From a virus, in the IMG/VR virus record IMGVR_UViG_3300005841_000091, positions 1 through 20,610 of that record: a stretch of 20,610 bases of DNA, one strand, 5' to 3'. This document shows positions 12,463-20,610 of this stretch, piece by piece. Each line of letters begins with the position of its first letter. Within the stretch, counting starts at the first letter, position 1. The notes below the pieces were generated by a model, which made no database searches, had not been told where the DNA came from, and saw nothing but the letters and a program-made list of their open reading frames with translations. Made by a program: the position numbers and the translations under genes.

Positions 12463-14739
12463 ATGGCAGAGACCCCTAAATTCGAGCGTTCAACGCCTAT
12501 TAAACCCGCTCAGGCAACCCAGGGATTTGGTGAGGTAACCAGTCAATTTGCGTCGTTCTCAAGCAATATAGGTCAGATGGGTGCGACACTCGCACAAGAG
12601 TCAGCCAATAAGTATGCCCAGCTACAGGGAATAAAAGACGCCCAGCGTAATGCCAAAGAAGGTAAGCTTAGGCCAATGTTGCCGAGCTTCACTGAGGCAG
12701 ACAAGCATTACGCAGCAGCTTATCAGCAAGAGCAATCTCAGGCCATAGCGCATGAGGGACAACAGACTTTACAGGCTTATCTGAGAACCGCCTCCAAGAC
12801 GCCTACAGGAGACGCTCTGGGGGATTACGAGAAGTTTGGTAAGCAGAGTATCGATGACTTGGTTAGCAAGGCACCACGGGCCGTACAACCAAATCTAAGA
12901 CGTGGCCTAGAAGACGTTTACCTTAATGGCTTTAATAAGCTGGCCGATCGAGTACAGCAATCTAACAAAGAATACCTAGAATCCCAGAACGTGGCGTTTG
13001 CCAACGCGAAGTTAGATAACATAAGCGACTTGGTTAACTCTAACGATTTAAATGCAGGCTACGAGGCTTTGCAGAACTACAAGCAATTTGTGAATGAACA
13101 AGCTGAGCAATACCGCGTAACCGGAGGGCAAGCGGGATATGCACCCCATATTGCCATAGCTGCTATGAAGCAGGGAGAGGACCGCTGGCACCAGGCTGTA
13201 TTTAACCAGGGCTGGAAAGAAGCAGAAGCTGAAGGGAAAAGTAGCGAGTACATAAAAAATGCTCGAGAGAACAAGCCTAAGGAAATCACGGCAGCCCAGC
13301 ACGACCAATACATGAAAGGGCTTGTATCCTATGCAGCAGAGTATAATGCCGCACTAAGTGCCCAGCAAACCATCGATTATATTAAGTACGCCACCAAAGT
13401 GGACACAGGCCAGATGACTGAGGCGGACCTATTGCAAGCACAGCAGAAGATATCTGAAAAGCAAATGGCTGAACTTGAGCATCGAATAGCTACCCGCAAT
13501 AACTCTGCCTCGAAAGCCACTCTCCTGTATAACGAATCTGAAAATAGGCAGAATGAAGCAGGCTTTATGTCTCGCTACTCTGGTCATGAAATTGACATGA
13601 TTTTTGGCAAGAAGATGGAGTTATACAATAATGCGATGACCCAGCAGACAGGGCAGCCGCATGAAGCTACCTTGGCAGAAAAGGCTATGGTTGCCCAAAC
13701 CATTAACGCACCCATACCTGCGCTTACTCAAGAACTCTCTCGTGTGGCCAACTATGGAACGCCTGCGGAAGCCGTAGAGGCCGCCCGTAGCATGGTCATG
13801 TTGGATAATAACAACCTAGGCGTCACTATAGGCGGCATGTCAGACAAGGATAAATCGATTCTCAATACGTTTAAAGACCTTCGAAGTGACACCACTTACA
13901 GTCCAGAAGAGTCCCTCAAATTGGCCAGAGAACAATCTAACGTAGATGATAATACCAAACAGTCACGGTTGAATCGATGGAACGACATCAAGAAGGAAAA
14001 AGATTACTACAAAGATACTGCGGCAAAGATAAAGCGTATTGGCGATAACATTGGTGCTAAGACAGGGTGGTTCAGGGAGAGAAATCTTGTCCCTACTGGG
14101 CTAGATGTTTCTTTCGATCGGATTATGAATCGACTAATTCCCCTCTATGCAGACCCTGCGAAAGCTGAGGCGGAAGCATTCCTGCAACTGTCTAGAGTTA
14201 ACAAACCCACCAACGTCAATAACCGAAATGAATTAATGAAGATGGCACCTCCGCCCGAAGTATGGAACGACCGCTATCGTGCCTTAAAAGAATTTGTAGA
14301 CAAGAGTAATGCCCATAAAGCGGCTGGAGGATTCGTGCTGAATGACGTTGACTGGCCGAACGCACCAGATATTGATTCTCTATATAGCCAACCACCCATT
14401 GGCGGTGACCTGGTTATAAATGTAGATGGAAAGCCGCGTAAGATTATCATAGAGGGGGATTTAACAACGCAATGGGGTTCTGATATGGTGCCCAGTTACG
14501 CGTTCTCATATCTCGATGATGACGGCGTGGCAATGGCGCTTATGGATTTCAACACTGGTGAACAGGCTAGGTGGATTCCTGACTATCTCGGTATTGATAA
14601 GAGGCTTAAGCTGAAGTCCCCTGACCAAAGAAAAACGGAAGCCATAGAAAAAGCGCATGCTCAACAACTTCGTGCCTTCGAAGATGAGCGCATAAATGAA
14701 GCAGGGGTATACAATCCGATTATTGGAGGCATTCAGTAA
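12463..14739 (+). CDS. Internal virion (ejection) protein, T7 gp15-like
   Basis: This 758-residue protein has AAGGA five bases before its ATG. It is Gln-, Ala- and Asn-rich, mostly helical and lacks transmembrane segments: an N-terminal helical region with ANKYAQLQGIKDAQRNAKEG (about 48-67), long helical repeats from 100 to 500, and a C-terminal beta-rich part (about 640-700). In size, composition and position directly before a giant gp16-like gene it matches podovirus internal core proteins that form the periplasmic tunnel during DNA ejection. The stop overlaps the next start (TAATG). Assignment rests on composition and order rather than a sharp motif. Confidence 0.7.
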   Translation: MAETPKFERSTPIKPAQATQGFGEVTSQFASFSSNIGQMGATLAQESANKYAQLQGIKDAQRNAKEGKLRPMLPSFTEADKHYAAAYQQEQSQAIAHEGQQTLQAYLRTASKTPTGDALGDYEKFGKQSIDDLVSKAPRAVQPNLRRGLEDVYLNGFNKLADRVQQSNKEYLESQNVAFANAKLDNISDLVNSNDLNAGYEALQNYKQFVNEQAEQYRVTGGQAGYAPHIAIAAMKQGEDRWHQAVFNQGWKEAEAEGKSSEYIKNARENKPKEITAAQHDQYMKGLVSYAAEYNAALSAQQTIDYIKYATKVDTGQMTEADLLQAQQKISEKQMAELEHRIATRNNSASKATLLYNESENRQNEAGFMSRYSGHEIDMIFGKKMELYNNAMTQQTGQPHEATLAEKAMVAQTINAPIPALTQELSRVANYGTPAEAVEAARSMVMLDNNNLGVTIGGMSDKDKSILNTFKDLRSDTTYSPEESLKLAREQSNVDDNTKQSRLNRWNDIKKEKDYYKDTAAKIKRIGDNIGAKTGWFRERNLVPTGLDVSFDRIMNRLIPLYADPAKAEAEAFLQLSRVNKPTNVNNRNELMKMAPPPEVWNDRYRALKEFVDKSNAHKAAGGFVLNDVDWPNAPDIDSLYSQPPIGGDLVINVDGKPRKIIIEGDLTTQWGSDMVPSYAFSYLDDDGVAMALMDFNTGEQARWIPDYLGIDKRLKLKSPDQRKTEAIEKAHAQQLRAFEDERINEAGVYNPIIGGIQ

Positions 14740-17700
14740 TGGATGAAGAGACCAAGACACCTGACAAGCAAGAAGTTAAGGTTCCTTCTAACATTGCGCC
14801 ACTGCTATTAGACAAGACGCCTATCGGCAATTACGAAATTAGTAATGACACGTTTGAAGAGACGAACGCTGAAAAACCAAAGCTGAACCAGGGCTTCTTC
14901 GAGACAGCTCAAAAGTTATTCCCCGCCAACCCCGTATATCGGAAATTCATGCAGGTGCGTGATGAAGTCTTGGCTATCTCGGAATACATAGAAAACCCAA
15001 ACGAAAAGTTCAACATGTGGCAAGAGCAATACATGTCCCAGATAGACCCTGAGTACTGGCCTGAAGCGTCCTTTGCCAAGACTGAAGGTCAGTTCTTTCG
15101 CAAAGTGGCTGAAATTAATCAACGCATCGAAGAGCGCCAAACTCTCGAGGAAAACAGCGGTTGGACCAATCTGTCAGCAGGCATTGCCAATGGCATCGTA
15201 AACCCGCTTAATTACGTCGCCATGGGTACAGGACTGGTTAATCCTACCCTTATGCCGTTCTTGAAGAATATCGCCACCAAGAGCATTCCAGCGGCCATGA
15301 CAGGCGCTGCTATCGATGAGTTTGACCTGCATTACAACCATCAAATGCGGACCTTTGAAGAAGCCATACTTAACACTGCTTTCACTGGTGTGTTGGTCGG
15401 AATTCTAGGTGGAGTAGGACAAGGCTACCGTAGCCTTAAAATGCAAACCTATAAGCAAATGATAAAAGACCAAGTCCAGGGTGCAGATATCAAGTTTCGT
15501 GTCAATGACAAAGGTGAGTATGCAGGGTTTGCTGTGACCGAGCATCCTAAGTCTGCTAGCTCCGGCGCAGTTGAGAATCCAGTCACTCGTTATATCGACC
15601 TGGAAAATGAAAGTCTCTATGGTTGGGGAAAAGATGGCAAGATACGCCCTGCAAACCTGCCTATATGGCTGGGCGCAAAACTTCTTCAGAATCCTATCCT
15701 TCGTGGATTGACCAGCAAGTCGGCTTCAGTCAGAGGCTTCGTGAACGACGCTCTAGAGCACAATCTTGACTTAACCATGACTGAGAAGGGATTCAAAGCA
15801 CCCCCTCAATCCATTCAGTCCGCTATACAAGACCGGATGACAAACAACCATAAGTTCAATGTGCGTACATTAGAGGGCTATTACAAATATCTCGGTGTCG
15901 ATCCAGATAAGTCTTTTATCGGCAAAGCCATGGAAGCCAGGACTAAGCGTGCCGCAGAGAATGGCGAGCAAATATATACCTATTCCCAATACTTAAAGCA
16001 GCTTAATATTGCAGCAGTAGAGGGCGGAGTGCATGAGAACGGAAGCATAGCGGGAACAGCAAAGGAGCTAATTCAAGAGCTTTTCGACCCCATTTATGCG
16101 GATGCTGTTGAACTGGAATTGTTGCCATCTGACTTAACACCCGCAATGGCAGCCCAACATGTAATGCGCGTGCATGACAGGGAGTGGATAGCAGCCAACA
16201 GACCCGCTACGTTAAGTTTTTTAATCAATGAATTTACCGAAACAAACGACAAGCTTATCAAGATACAAGAACCCATTCGCTTATCGGAACAAAGGATTTC
16301 CGCTTTAGAAAATGAAGTGAAAGCCGCAAAGAAAGCTGATAAAAAAGCCCTACAAGCCGAGCTTAAGAAAGCAAAGCAAGCGCTAGCAGAACAGGAAGAT
16401 ATTCTAAATAAAAAGATTAAAACCAATTCACATCCTGAAGAATTAACAAGGGACATGCTAATTGGTGAAGGAAAAGACAGGCGCTTAAGACCCATTGCAG
16501 ACATGGACAGCATCGCTGAATCAGCCAATCACACTATCGAAAAGATATTACGTCTCACCGAAGAGCAAATGAATGAGGATATTGTAGGTTTCTTAAGGTC
16601 CGGAACAGCTGGAACCGATCCACTTAAGCGCCGCACTCTAATGATATCTGATAAAAAAATGCTGGAATTCGGAATGCTTAATGGCGACATACGGGTTGCT
16701 TATGGGGCATACAACACCCGTATGTCTCGCTTAATTGAGATGGAGAAGTATCTAAAGTCACAGGGCTACGATGGTAAAGGCGGTCGACTAGAGTTCCTTA
16801 CTAATGGCATTGACAATGATTATCGTCTAATGAGGCAAGAAGCAGCAATTAAGCATGCTGAACGTATAGAGGGGAAGTCTGGTAAAGAACTGGAGAAGCT
16901 GGAAACCATCTACAGAAAAGAAAACATAAAGCTTGCAAAGTCTCAAGAACGAGATGTAGAAACCGTATCAACGATATACAAGCGCCTAATGGGTCAAACT
17001 GGGGTCAAATATGGCAGTTTCCTAAAGCTTGCTAATGCCGCCAAGAAATGGCTATACGCTACTGAACTAGGTGCCATGACTCTATTGCAGCTTCAGGATA
17101 TTGCGGCGCCCATATTTAGAATGGGGTGGGGAAGGTTCCTTAATCATGGCACCCTACCTTTTCTAAAGAATATGGCGAAACTAGACTTTAAAGCCAATAA
17201 GCGACTGCGTGAAAATGCACAGGACTTAGGTCTCGGGATAGATTCTGCCCTGGCTTTCCATAACATCGGTTTTTCTTTTGAGAGAGACAGCTTTGTTCCC
17301 TTGAACTTCGCTGAGCGTGCTTCAGACAAGATGGCTAATGCCATGGGTATCGCTAATCTATCCAACTTTGTGGGTGACGTAATGAACCACATGTCTGCTA
17401 CCGCAACCGCCTCAAGCATTATTAGGGACCTAGAGCATGCCATTGCAGGAACGCTCGATGAGAAGTGGGTTAAAAGATTGCTTAATTTACGCGTAGACCC
17501 CAAAAGCGAAGTCGCTCAAGAACTACTTCGGCAAGCAAAGAAGTATGGCACATGGAAGTCTGGCGCAGTCGATCCAAATCTTACCCTATGGGATATAGAA
17601 ACCCCCCTGCAACGTCAGGCGTTACAGTTATTCCGCACTGCTATACGAAAAGAAACCAGATCGGTTATGTTCTCAGGGTCAAATATTGCTTCCTTCCCCG

Positions 17701-18266
17701 TGGGCGGAGAGCCCAATGGTATGCTAGGTGCATTTATCATGTACATGGGATGGGGTCTTAATGCAGTAACCAACTTCACTATTCCTATGTTCCAGAAGCT
17801 AGACATGAGTCGAGTAACTTCGGCTATGTCTATGATACTCATTGCCTCTACTGTAGAACCCATTAGAGCCTGGGCATCTGGCAGGGAAGTCAAAGAAGAA
17901 ATGCTAGAACCAGGAATGCTATTTAAAGAAGGCGTTTTAAACTCAGGATTACTGGGCACATTCTCTGACGTGTTTAACAAGCTAAATGAAATGGGCGATG
18001 TATTCCCAAGCCTTAGGGTCGATCGATTCAAGAATACACGGGGAATGGTTACCTTTGGTCCTGAAAGATTGGTTATGGATTTAGTAAATGTAATGGGCAT
18101 GGTGGCCAACAATGAGTATAATAAGAAAGACCTTAAACGGTTGATAAAGAACTTAGGCCCAGTGGCTAATATTCTTTATATGAGAAAACTGTTTAATGAT
18201 TGGCTCGATAGTATGGATATACCCGAGACCAGAGCGAAGGCAGAAAGGCTAAAGGAATGGCGCTAG
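14739..18266 (+). CDS. Giant internal virion (ejection) protein, T7 gp16-like
   Basis: This 1175-residue protein is the largest in the window. Residues about 140-195 and 209-230 are Gly- and Ala-rich hydrophobic segments (AGIANGIVNPLNYVAMGTGL and LNTAFTGVLVGILGGVGQGY), as in gp16-type proteins that enter the host membrane. A strong coiled coil runs from about 505 to 562. The C-terminal third has further amphipathic and hydrophobic stretches. The T7 protein carries an N-terminal transglycosylase; no matching Glu/Ser motif is visible here, so the cell-wall enzyme may be missing or encoded elsewhere. It follows the gp15-like gene with a one-base overlap, supporting a shared ejectosome. Confidence 0.75.
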   Translation: MDEETKTPDKQEVKVPSNIAPLLLDKTPIGNYEISNDTFEETNAEKPKLNQGFFETAQKLFPANPVYRKFMQVRDEVLAISEYIENPNEKFNMWQEQYMSQIDPEYWPEASFAKTEGQFFRKVAEINQRIEERQTLEENSGWTNLSAGIANGIVNPLNYVAMGTGLVNPTLMPFLKNIATKSIPAAMTGAAIDEFDLHYNHQMRTFEEAILNTAFTGVLVGILGGVGQGYRSLKMQTYKQMIKDQVQGADIKFRVNDKGEYAGFAVTEHPKSASSGAVENPVTRYIDLENESLYGWGKDGKIRPANLPIWLGAKLLQNPILRGLTSKSASVRGFVNDALEHNLDLTMTEKGFKAPPQSIQSAIQDRMTNNHKFNVRTLEGYYKYLGVDPDKSFIGKAMEARTKRAAENGEQIYTYSQYLKQLNIAAVEGGVHENGSIAGTAKELIQELFDPIYADAVELELLPSDLTPAMAAQHVMRVHDREWIAANRPATLSFLINEFTETNDKLIKIQEPIRLSEQRISALENEVKAAKKADKKALQAELKKAKQALAEQEDILNKKIKTNSHPEELTRDMLIGEGKDRRLRPIADMDSIAESANHTIEKILRLTEEQMNEDIVGFLRSGTAGTDPLKRRTLMISDKKMLEFGMLNGDIRVAYGAYNTRMSRLIEMEKYLKSQGYDGKGGRLEFLTNGIDNDYRLMRQEAAIKHAERIEGKSGKELEKLETIYRKENIKLAKSQERDVETVSTIYKRLMGQTGVKYGSFLKLANAAKKWLYATELGAMTLLQLQDIAAPIFRMGWGRFLNHGTLPFLKNMAKLDFKANKRLRENAQDLGLGIDSALAFHNIGFSFERDSFVPLNFAERASDKMANAMGIANLSNFVGDVMNHMSATATASSIIRDLEHAIAGTLDEKWVKRLLNLRVDPKSEVAQELLRQAKKYGTWKSGAVDPNLTLWDIETPLQRQALQLFRTAIRKETRSVMFSGSNIASFPVGGEPNGMLGAFIMYMGWGLNAVTNFTIPMFQKLDMSRVTSAMSMILIASTVEPIRAWASGREVKEEMLEPGMLFKEGVLNSGLLGTFSDVFNKLNEMGDVFPSLRVDRFKNTRGMVTFGPERLVMDLVNVMGMVANNEYNKKDLKRLIKNLGPVANILYMRKLFNDWLDSMDIPETRAKAERLKEWR

Positions 18267-20610
18267 ATGGCTGACATAATCGTTACTGACCTAACACCGC
18301 GTGTCCAATACACGGCCAGTGGCGGCGCTACTGTCTTCATCTATTCCTTCCCTATATTCGCCAATACCGACCTTAATGTTTACTTAACCCCTGTAGGGGT
18401 CGCCCCTGATGATGTCACTCAAATACTGGTCTATAACGTCGATTATACTGTCACTAATTCTGTGCCTCCTACTGTTGGCGGAACCATTACTCTAAGCTCT
18501 GGTGCTACGGCAGGCGACGTTATCACGATTGTCCGTAATCAGCCAGATAACCGCCTAAATAACTACCTCAATGGCGGGCTATTTGAAGCCACGACAGTAA
18601 ACACAGATTTTGACCGCACGGTCTTCATGGCCCAACAGAACAAGATGTACGACCGGGCGGTGGGTGTTCATTACAATCTATCTGCGCAGCCTGTGGCCCC
18701 TTTAGATACAGTACTACCTGTACTGGGTGCCAATGAAGTCTGGATGAAGGACGGTGCGAACACAGCGATTATTGCGGTGGACATCACAGGCGGGGCAGGA
18801 CTGGTTAACTCTGTTACGGGTACGGCCAATGAGATTACCGCCTCTCCCACACAAGGGAACGTGGTTTTGAGTATCCCTTCTACTTTTGTGGCTCCTGGCA
18901 CTATCCGTGCGGTGACCAGCATATCCTCACCCAGCTATCTGTTGACGGGCTCTGGAAGCGGCACCATTTCTATTTTACCTCAAGCAGCTGCCGGGACCTA
19001 TAACTTCAATTTACCTACCACTGCTGGCACTTCTGGGTATCTTCTCACCTCAGCAGGTGGGGCAGGCTCTCCCATGACCTGGACTGACCCTGCCTCAATA
19101 ACCCCCACAGGGGCTGCTTTAACCAAAACAGACGACACCAATGTCACGCTAACTTTAGGGGGAACGCCTGCAACCGCACTCGTGAGAGCTGCTAGCCTTA
19201 CCCTGGGCTGGACAGGTCTGCTGTCGTTAGCAAGAGGGGGGACAGCTGCGAATCTCACGGCCAGTAATGGCGGCCTGGTCTACTCTACTGCTTCAGCTTT
19301 GGCGATACTGTCTGGCACATCTACGGCGAACCAGATACCTTTATCAGGCGCTAATGCTGCGCCATCATGGAGTACGGCCACTTATCCCTCCACCACGACC
19401 ATTAATCAAATACTTTATAGTTCATCCGCTAATGTCATTGCAGGGCTTGCTACAGCCAATAGAGCTGTGCTTACCACAGGTGCCACGGGTATTCCTGTCT
19501 TAACAGCCCTTGCAACCGATGGGCAGCTTATTATTGGCTCTACATCTGGTGTACCTGCTGCGGCCACGCTTACTGCTGGCGCTAACATGACCATTACAAA
19601 TGCCGGAAACAGCATTACCTTGGCATCAGCAGGCGGCGGTATATCCTGGCAAGCCGTTCAAACGACCAACTTCAGCGCCACTTCAGGTGACGGTTACGCT
19701 GTTAACACTACGGGTGGAGCTATTACAGCCACTCTTCCTGCAAGTCCTTCAGCGGGCGATATTATTAGCCTGGTGGACTACGCAGGTACCTTTTCATCCA
19801 ACAACTTAACTATCGATCCAAATGGCCAGAAGATAGACGGCTCTACATCGAGTCTTGTTCTGATGAACTCCCGAGAGGCGGTTCAATTGGTTTACATTGA
19901 CGCTACTCAAGGCTGGCTTGCGTATGGCGGCAGCCATGGATCGGCCCCTGCTCCTGGAACCTATTCTGCTTCTTATCTGGTTGTCGGCGGCGGCGGTGGT
20001 GGCGGCGGCGGATGGGGTGGCGGCGGTGGCGCGGGTGGCTTCTTAACCGGAACTGCCACCCTAACGACTGGTACAGTTTATACCGTTACTGTAGGAGCAG
20101 GGGGTGCTGCGGGAAGCAATGCGCCTACTGTTGGGGGAAATGGGAGCAATTCTAGTGCTCTGGGCGCAACTGCAATCGGCGGCGGTGGTGGCGGAACTGA
20201 ATCTTCCCCTATCGGACCAGGTGCCAATGGTGGCTCAGGTGGCGGTGGCGGCGGTGTAGCGAGTGGAACTGGCGGAACAGGCACGGGTGGACAAGGTAAT
20301 AATGGCGGTTCAGGACTCGGCGGCGCCGTTGGCACGGCAGCCGGGGCTGGTGGTGGTGGCGCAGGTGCCGTTGGTGCCAATGCTTCTGCCGGAACAGCTG
20401 GAAATGGCGGAAACGGATCGTCTTCCTCTATCACAGGGTCATCAATCACTTATGCAGGTGGTGGCGGCGGCGGTGCTCAAGCTACTTTCGGCACAGGCGG
20501 AACGGGTGGCGGTGGCGCAGGAAGTATTGCCGGGAGCAATGGAACGGCTGGAACCGCAAATACGGGCGGTGGTGGTGGCGGCGGCGGCGGTACTACAGGT
20601 ACAGATTACG
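18267..20610 (+). CDS. Tail fibre with glycine-rich C-terminal region, partial
   Basis: The ATG at 18267 directly follows the previous stop and the frame stays open for 781 codons to the window edge. Residues 1-135 match the head-binding N-terminal domain of podovirus tail fibres and spikes: LTPRVQYTASGGATVFIYSF, then YTVT...GGTITLSSGATAGD, VITIVRNQPDNRLN and FEATTVNTDFDRTVF. Residues about 190-455 are short beta repeats of shaft type (for example DGQLIIGSTSGVPAAATLTA). Residues 456-556 are a beta module similar to one in the minus-strand appendage protein. From about 571 onward the sequence is dominated by glycine runs with Ala, Ser, Asn and Thr, as in polyglycine adhesin tips. It should attach to the tail and bind the host surface. 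The C-terminus lies beyond the window. Confidence 0.85.
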   Translation, partial: MADIIVTDLTPRVQYTASGGATVFIYSFPIFANTDLNVYLTPVGVAPDDVTQILVYNVDYTVTNSVPPTVGGTITLSSGATAGDVITIVRNQPDNRLNNYLNGGLFEATTVNTDFDRTVFMAQQNKMYDRAVGVHYNLSAQPVAPLDTVLPVLGANEVWMKDGANTAIIAVDITGGAGLVNSVTGTANEITASPTQGNVVLSIPSTFVAPGTIRAVTSISSPSYLLTGSGSGTISILPQAAAGTYNFNLPTTAGTSGYLLTSAGGAGSPMTWTDPASITPTGAALTKTDDTNVTLTLGGTPATALVRAASLTLGWTGLLSLARGGTAANLTASNGGLVYSTASALAILSGTSTANQIPLSGANAAPSWSTATYPSTTTINQILYSSSANVIAGLATANRAVLTTGATGIPVLTALATDGQLIIGSTSGVPAAATLTAGANMTITNAGNSITLASAGGGISWQAVQTTNFSATSGDGYAVNTTGGAITATLPASPSAGDIISLVDYAGTFSSNNLTIDPNGQKIDGSTSSLVLMNSREAVQLVYIDATQGWLAYGGSHGSAPAPGTYSASYLVVGGGGGGGGGWGGGGGAGGFLTGTATLTTGTVYTVTVGAGGAAGSNAPTVGGNGSNSSALGATAIGGGGGGTESSPIGPGANGGSGGGGGGVASGTGGTGTGGQGNNGGSGLGGAVGTAAGAGGGGAGAVGANASAGTAGNGGNGSSSSITGSSITYAGGGGGGAQATFGTGGTGGGGAGSIAGSNGTAGTANTGGGGGGGGGTTGTDY
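19978..20610 (+). repeat. Glycine-codon-rich low-complexity tract in the fibre gene
   Basis: This stretch has many runs of GGY/GGN codons, for instance near 19988-20035 and 20570-20590, broken by Ala-, Asn-, Ser- and Thr-rich segments. All runs keep the fibre frame. Such tracts can gain or lose triplets by slippage or recombination without breaking the protein. Confidence 0.6.

Noticed and set aside
16094-16528. Minus-strand Ser/Ala-rich open frame
   Set aside because: It is antisense to the coiled-coil region of the giant ejection protein; the composition reflects Lys/Glu/Ala codons read backwards.
20078-20449. Minus-strand Pro/Ala-rich open frame
   Set aside because: It is the mirror of glycine codons in the fibre gene, with poly-Pro runs and no start signal.
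19978-20610. CRISPR-like or tandem DNA repeat array
   Set aside because: There is no fixed repeat unit or spacing; the repetition is glycine codons within one open frame.
1-20610. Integration functions or att sites
   Set aside because: No integrase, excisionase or tRNA-like sequence was found, so prophage or lytic status cannot be decided from this window.

Overview
This window looks like part of a tailed, podovirus-like (short-tailed) bacteriophage or a prophage of that type. It carries a T7-type head-tail connector (portal) family protein, a scaffold and capsid pair, a small terminase, T7 gp15/gp16-like internal virion (ejectosome) proteins, a tail fibre with a short-tail-phage head-binding N-terminus, an Erf-type recombinase and a replicative helicase. 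Strong Shine-Dalgarno sites, sigma70-like promoters and moderate base composition fit a proteobacterial host, but the host cannot be named from the sequence. No tRNA, rRNA, insertion sequence, integrase or CRISPR array was seen.

Layout. Two arms diverge from a control region at about 7295-7364. The leftward arm (minus strand, 7294 down to 1) runs: Erf, two small overlapping genes, small terminase, a 42-aa gene, a glycine-zipper protein, portal, a 105-aa gene, scaffold, major capsid protein, a tail/virion appendage protein, and a virion protein cut by the window edge. The genes are tightly packed, with start and stop codons often overlapping. The rightward arm (plus strand, 7365 to 20610) runs: a ribbon-helix-helix regulator, five small early proteins of unknown function interleaved with structured RNA leaders (9045-9132 and 9385-9552), a replication initiator-like protein, a DnaB/Twinkle-type helicase with a decayed Toprim domain, a small regulatory module (possible leaderless 66-aa gene plus a second ribbon-helix-helix protein), a minus-strand membrane protein, two very large ejection proteins, and a tail fibre running off the right edge.

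How it works together. Opposed sigma70-like promoters overlap at 7308-7363, with an inverted repeat over the rightward -10 element, so the first rightward gene (a ribbon-helix-helix protein) may control both arms. The replication genes supply an origin/helicase-loading function and a helicase. Erf supplies single-strand annealing. The minus arm builds the procapsid, while the ejection apparatus and main fibre are made from the plus arm. The large terminase, tail tube proteins, lysis genes and any DNA or RNA polymerase are not in the window.

Most unusual items: a leader before the replication initiator that can fold to hide its ribosome-binding site and has a competing loop pairing; a promoter whose predicted start coincides with an AUG; a membrane-protein gene antisense to a 28-aa membrane microprotein; and paralogous beta modules in tail proteins encoded on opposite strands.
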